Source of the DNA: Cryptomeria japonica
Taxonomy: Eukaryota; Streptophyta; Pinopsida; Cupressales; Cupressaceae
Direction: 5' to 3'
NCBI RefSeq assembly: GCF_030272615.1
Contig: NC_081413.1
Span: forward strand, 601,588,709 to 601,652,708
Length of the DNA stretch: 64,000 bases
Shown here: positions 59,319 through 64,000 of the stretch, piece after piece
How positions within the stretch are numbered: position 1 is the stretch's first letter
How the letters are laid out: each line of letters opens with the position of its first letter
Made by a program: the position numbers and the translations under genes
Notes under the pieces: model-generated
Databases searched by the model: none
Seen by the model: only the letters and a program-made list of their open reading frames with translations
What the model was told of the DNA's origin: nothing

Positions 59319-59753
59319 CTGAGATACTGGTTCTTGGGGAAAAAGGCTGGGTCTGGGTCCTGGTCCGAGCTTGGTTCTCCTTGGGTTCCACCCGAGTCCT
59401 GTGTGGCAAGACCCACAGAGAACCCAGCCACCTGGGCAGGACCTGGGTGGAACCCAGTAAGAACCCAGGCAGACCCGGGAGAACCAAGGCCCCGTCGGTT
59501 CCCAAAAACAGGGCCCACAAAAACAATTAAAAACAACTATGTATCATTTATGTATCATTGTATGGGAAAGTTACATTGTATGTTTCATATTTGTATGTTT
59601 GAATATATATAATTTTGATGTTTGAACATATATATAATATATGACATATGTATATATATAATATATATATATGTGTGTGTACGGACGTACCCGTACCCAA
59701 GAAAAAATAAAATTTGCCGAATCCGCGAATCCGTACCCGAATCGGTAACTTAG
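59319..59753 (-). mobile_element. hAT MITE A1 (435 bp)
   Basis: The ends CTGAGATACTGGTTCTTGG and, inverted, CTAAGTTACCGATTCG form terminal inverted repeats, and the 8-bp duplication ATGTTTAC is perfect (59311-59318 and 59754-59761). One side has GGGTCC/GGACCC and CCTGGG repeats (59345-59515), the other GTACCCG/CGGGTAC words (59685-59740), with an AT-rich middle. Short reading frames on both strands are by-products of the GC-rich repeats. It is the same family as A2, in opposite orientation. Confidence 0.88.
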
Positions 59754-60390
59754 ATGTTTACATTTGCTTCCAACATAACACAGTTAATTCCATATTTCTA
59801 ATTTGTTATCCCCCAAAATTTTCGAGGGCTACGAATCATTAGAAAGAAGAGCCGTGTGTGTTGGGAGCCATTTCACATGTTCATAAGCAGAAATTGGTGA
59901 TATAGTCACACAATTCCAGGAGCCTTTCCCTTTTTAACTTTTACATTAGATCTTGGCAATCTTGCATCACAGAATTCCTAGTCCTTCAACTTGTACATTA
60001 GATCTTTAGAATCCTGCAGCATATTTTGTTGCTGTAGCAGAAGATTTTTATTGTTGGAAGTTATTGCAAATGTGCTCTAAATTTGTGGAAAGAGAATGGA
60101 ATGCATAGAGTGAGAGTAGTCACTTGTGCATTGCCATTCATGATTTCTGAACAGTAATTGGATCTCCAAGATGCTGGGTAAAGTAGTAACTTATGTCTCA
60201 AGCATTTGACACCTACATAAAGGCCTAGTAGTTTCCTTTGAGAGTCCACCAATCCATGGTGATAGAGAATATGGATGAGATATTATGCTAGCTAGGATGG
60301 TATCAATGTTCAGTGAGAGTGCCATAATCTCCTTATGCTTGCCAAAAGATACAGTAACCGATTCTGTTGACCCATGCTTGTGTAGAAGAT

Positions 60391-60715
60391 TAGCTTCTTT
60401 ATCTTTTGGAAGGCCACTAAACCTTACTTTGCAAATTTATTCAATTCACCCAACCAATATATTTGGACAGATCAGTTATTATTTCTCACTGTAACTGCTA
60501 CTAAAGCTGTGGATATAATCTACCTGTTGTAGGTTGGGGTTGATGGAAGGATTGAACTACTTTATCTTTTGCGAGGCCACTAAATCTTACTTTGTGAAGT
60601 ATGCAATTCACACAACCAATCTAATTGAATAGAACAGTTATATTTCTCATTGTAACTGCTACAAAATACGTCAATATACTCCACCTGTGGTGGGTTGGGA
60701 TTAATAGAATTGTAA
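60391..60715. repeat. Diverged tandem duplication of about 160 bp
   Basis: CTTTATCTTTTGGAAGGCCACTAAACCTTACTTTG at 60397 recurs near 60561 with scattered changes, and both copies end in a CACCTGTGGTGGGTTGGG-like block. Confidence 0.75.
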
Positions 60716-61139
60716 TTTTATGTGGCAAAATACAATAATTGTTGTGATAGCAAAGGATTACCACATTGATTAGATATTCCATTCAGCTTGGGAATCAGCT
60801 AGGAATCGTAACATATAAAGGCTCCATAGTCCAAAGTGTTCTCTACAACTATTTAGGAAAGTACTATCACAGGAATATGACAGAAGAAATATAACAGCAA
60901 GCACTAACATACATGTCTATTATGCCACAGACCAATATATTTTGTTATAGCTTGATGACAACATAACTCGGAATTTGTTTGCCAACAATATTTAAATAAG
61001 GTTATCATAAAAGGTTGCAACCTTTCACAATACTTTTTCAATATAGTAGCTAATCTCAATTAGAATAATTTTACAGCCTAATAAGACATAATGTACTTGG
61101 TGCTCAACTAATTATTAAAATCACCCAAGTAACCCTTAT

Positions 61140-61620
61140 GCTGCCTACACTATCCTCCCTCCAAAAAAAAAGGAAGATTCCCGACTGTCTAATCGTCAAG
61201 CTGCAAAGTGAGATAGTGCTAAAGCTGTCAACTCAATGCCAATTTCATATCTTCATTTCTAACGGTCTAAATTGAAAGTTTTGATTCTTTACAGTCAAGA
61301 CATTTGTCATTAATTTCTGCAATTTCTTCCTTCACCACAAACTTGCAATTGCATTATTCATGAACCACCCTCTGTTTTGTTTTTAATCAGTTTTGACGTT
61401 GTTGCAATGTTACACCTCTTTGCTTGATCACTCATGCTCCTTAATTAATACTGCATTTATATCTTTCGGTATGCTTAGCAAGGACACTCGATCAGCTTTC
61501 AAAAGAAATGATCTCCAGTCATGGCCATTGTAAAATAAATTGGTTCATGTTTTGATTATTTAAATATCTTGCGAATCATCATTGACACCATTCATAAAAA
61601 TTGTTCAACATGTAGCATTT
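61140..61620. repeat. Direct repeat, copy 1 (about 480 bp)
   Basis: It aligns along its length with 63525-63970, with shared blocks GTTTTTAATCAGTTTTGA, CTTTGCTTGATCA and AATCATGGCCATTGT-like sequence. Several percent divergence and small indels. Elements A2 and P lie between the copies. Confidence 0.8.
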
Positions 61621-62025
61621 ATTTATGGGCCCATGTGACTTAATTACATTACATGAATCTTTTTTGCGCTTTTATTTATCAGTAACCATAATGTGCTTCC
61701 TTTCTTTTGTTATTGCAGCATATTGCTGATTGTAATAAATTATAATGATTGTTTGCTCACTTTGTGTTGTTTAACAAACTACATCAAGTTGTGTCCTTCA
61801 GCAGCCACCACACATTATAGTTTCCCTCTTTGTGGCATTAAATCAAAATCAAGTGGCTATGTCTGGCGATCCCCAAACTTTGTTCCTTTGCAGCAATCAC
61901 TGATTATTGATTTGCTGGCAATCGTCAATTTCTGATGCTGTTTGGCAGTTGTCTGTCGCAATTATTTTCTTCCATCTATTAATGGTTCTATTTCAATACA
62001 ATTGACTAAGCATGAAGGTTTCAAC

Positions 62026-63417
62026 CATAGTTTTAAAACTCGTGGACTCCCCATGGACTCGCGAGTCCATTGGAGGGCTGAGTCGACTCACCAAGGACTC
62101 GCAAGCTGGGTCCTGGCGAGTCCTTCCCATGGACTCGCGAGTCTTTCACCTGGACTCATGTGAGTCTTTCACTCGGACTCGCGAGTCTTTCGCCTGGACT
62201 CATGCGACCCAAAAAACACGCCCAGCAAGCTAATAAAGTGTTTTTTTTACTTTTTTCATTCATTTGGAATTTTTTCTTGGTGAAAACAGGTTTGTAGCAT
62301 TTCAAGTCAGTCTGATTCTCTTCATCAGAATATATACATGAAATATAACATTTAAGTATTTTCTTATACTTTAAGTTATATTTCATGTATATTTTGGCAG
62401 GATGTTTGAGAGTGGTTTCAGATCTCCAGGAGTTATAATGCAAATTCTAGGTTTTAGAAGATCTTTTAAATTTTCAGACAGTCAAATTTCAGTAATCAGT
62501 AGACTCTTATTGGCATTCTCTCACTCTCTCTATCTCACTCACTTTATCTACCCCAAATTTTAGACCTATCTATCTCCCTATCACTCTTCCTCTGTCCCCT
62601 CTCACTACCACTCTCTATCTCAGTCTCTCCTCTCTCCCCCAAGATCTAGACCTATCATTATATGTAATTTTGTAAACGTTTATAAACTTATGCTGCTATC
62701 ATACATTTTAAACTAAGTTACCGATTCGGGTACGGATTTGCGGGTTTGACAAAAAAAAAAATCTTGGGTACGGGTACGTCCGTACATATATTTATATATA
62801 ATTTTTAATTTTATACATATATGTATACATATATTATATATATGTTCAAACATCAAAATTATATATATGTTTTGATGCATTTCATGCATCATAAGGGGCA
62901 AAATTAGGGTTTAGATGTTAAAAAATACTAAAATGGGTGTTTTTTTATTGTTTTTTGCGCTTTTATGACCCGTGGGCCCTGTATTTGGGAACCCACGGGC
63001 CTTGGTTCTCCTGGGTCCACCCAGGTTCTCCCTGGGTTCCTCCCGGGTCCTGCCTAGGTGGCTGGGTTCTCTGTGGGTCCTTCGTGGCAGGACCCACAGA
63101 GAACCCAACCACCTGGGCAGGACCCGGACCCAGCCCATTTTGCCAAGAATCGGTATCTTAGATTTTAAAGTTTGAAACTAATAACTCTGAGTGTGAATGA
63201 TGAAATTTCGAATATTGAGCGTTTGGAGATCATATGACATGTGTAATGATTCAATTATGGCTCTTATGTTCTCTAAATGCATTAATTTCTTTATGTTTTT
63301 TCTGTAAATACGGTGTATTTTTTTGCCGAGTCCTTTTGCAAGTTTTTCACGAGTCCGAGCCCGAGTCCTATTTTTTGGTTTACCGAGTCCGTGGTGAGTC
63401 CAAGTATTAAAACTTTG
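62026..63417. mobile_element. hAT-like element P with CGCG-palindrome subterminal repeats
   Basis: The ends CATAGTTTTAAAACTCG and, inverted, CAAAGTTTTAATACTTG are terminal inverted repeats. Flanks are GTTTCAAC (62018-62025) and GTTTCAAT (63418-63425); shifted by one base they read GGTTTCAA on both sides. The left 180 bp carry three perfect GACTCGCGAGTC palindromes (62056, 62132, 62176) and many GGACTC words; the right end carries GAGTCC repeats (63328-63402). Subterminal repeats of this sort are typical binding sites for hAT transposases. No transposase is encoded. A2 is nested inside. Confidence 0.75.
62713..63161 (+). mobile_element. hAT MITE A2 (449 bp), nested in P
   Basis: The ends CTAAGTTACCGATTCGGG and, inverted, CTAAGATACCGATTCTTGG form terminal inverted repeats, and the 8-bp duplication ATTTTAAA is perfect (62705-62712 and 63162-63169). 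It has the GTACGGG words, AT-rich middle and GGGTCC/CCTGGG repeats of A1 in mirror order. Confidence 0.9.
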
Positions 63418-63524
63418 GTTTCAATCATTCATACTCTCCAAACTGCCACTTCTAAGAATTAGTCTAAATGTAGCACACCCATATTGTAAGGTTCAAATTC
63501 ATTATCTGGATTTCTACAGAACTA

Positions 63525-63970
63525 GATGGCTGCTGTGACTGCCTGAAATAAAGTGAGAGTGATAAAGCTGTCAACACCAATACCAATTCATTTCTTCATT
63601 TCTTGAAAAATAACAATTCTTTAAAGTCACAACATTCATCATCAAAGTTTTACAACATCTTCCCACACAACAAACTTCCAAGTGCATTATTCAGATACCA
63701 CCCTCTATTTTGTTTTTAATCAGTTTTGATGTTTTCACAATGTGGCGCCTCTTTGCTTGATCATTCACGCTCCCTAATTAATAGGGCATTTATATCGTTT
63801 GGTATGCTTAGTAAGGGCATGTTGATCAACTTTTGCCAAAAATGACATCCAATCATGGCCATTGTTTAATAAGTTGATTAAATGTTTTGATTGTCTGAAT
63901 ATCTTGTGAATCATCACTGACACCATTGGTTAAATTGTTCAAAATGTGCCATTTATCGGTCAATGTGATT
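63525..63970. repeat. Direct repeat, copy 2
   Basis: Partner of 61140-61620. It may continue past the window end, because similarity runs nearly to 64000. Confidence 0.75.
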
Positions 63971-64000
63971 TAATTAAATGGCATGATTCTTCATATATTT

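Larger units (their letters stand above)
59762..62016. other. Unassigned sequence with two duplications
   Basis: Holds a tandem duplication of about 160 bp (60391-60715) and the first copy of a 480-bp direct repeat (61140-61620). No gene recognised. Confidence 0.45.
1..64000 (-). other. F-actin-capping protein alpha gene body (partial; three exons seen)
   Basis: Three minus-strand exons encode consecutive parts of the alpha subunit of the actin-filament barbed-end capping heterodimer. Read on the minus strand, the order is 35859-35948, 31080-31144, 15662-15823, the same as in the protein. Intron phases match at both junctions (phase 0, then phase 2) and about 105 codons stay open. Introns are 4714 bp (31145-35858) and 15256 bp (15824-31079). 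The flanking introns leave the window, at least 28052 bp upstream and 15661 bp downstream. The N-terminal exons and the exon after the SPQNFC motif were searched for by eye and not found. The open frame and clean splice sites argue for a functional gene, though an unprocessed pseudogene copy cannot be excluded. That the gene spans the whole window is an inference. Confidence 0.6.

Noticed and set aside
59277-59612. GC-rich open frames on both strands
   Set aside because: They fall inside MITE A1. Frames open on both strands reflect GGGTCC repeats.

Overview
This window looks like plant nuclear DNA from a species with a very large, transposon-filled genome; a conifer or other gymnosperm fits best. 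That is an inference from the giant introns and dense nesting; no sequence here fixes the species. No bacterial operon, rRNA gene, tRNA gene or CRISPR array was seen. The only host gene recognised is on the minus strand. Three separate exons (35859-35948, 31080-31144, 15662-15823) encode consecutive parts of the F-actin-capping protein alpha subunit, with consensus splice sites and matching intron phases. The introns between them are 4.7 kb and 15.3 kb. The introns running off both window ends are at least 28 kb (5' side) and 15.7 kb (3' side), so the rest of the window may be intron.

Left part (0.5-14.8 kb). A small Copia-like non-autonomous element (516-7385, 5-bp target duplication TTTAG) is split by a 5.4-kb unit (1783-7172) that starts TGTTGTG and ends CACATCA. 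A second unit of the same family (8404-14759, perfect duplication GTAAC) carries a large tandem array, then a decayed open frame of about 990 codons, then a palindromic telo-box and a TATA box. Both look like solo giant LTRs. In the second, the reading frame lies inside the LTR, upstream of the promoter, the position retroviruses use for U3-encoded accessory genes. A third, partial copy (about 17.2-22.2 kb) has a different array and is itself split by a 1.64-kb solo LTR with the perfect duplication ACTTA.

Middle part (22.5-35 kb). This holds a hAT element with a broken transposase (22508-25096), a truncated relative of the first element (to 26916), a solo LTR (27054-29329) containing a complete 1.13-kb non-autonomous element on the minus strand (duplication CAATT), a recent 402-bp tandem duplication, and a GC-rich hAT-like MITE (34310-35026).

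Right part (40-64 kb). This holds a family of hAT-like elements with terminal C(T/A)NAGTTACC-type repeats and 8-bp duplications, a BED/DUF659 hAT transposase pseudogene (42956-44640), a gypsy-like LTR end with primer-binding site and gag remnant (47.7-48.2 kb), a full-length decayed Copia element (50279-55649), and several nested MITEs (M2 inside N2, A2 inside P).

Several pieces fit one system. The full-length Copia element and three small elements share the primer-binding site, the polypurine tract AAGGGAGGG with flanking bases, and unusual LTR ends (TA...CA rather than TG...CA), so the small elements could have been mobilised by Copia proteins. Every coding region except the capping-protein exons is broken.
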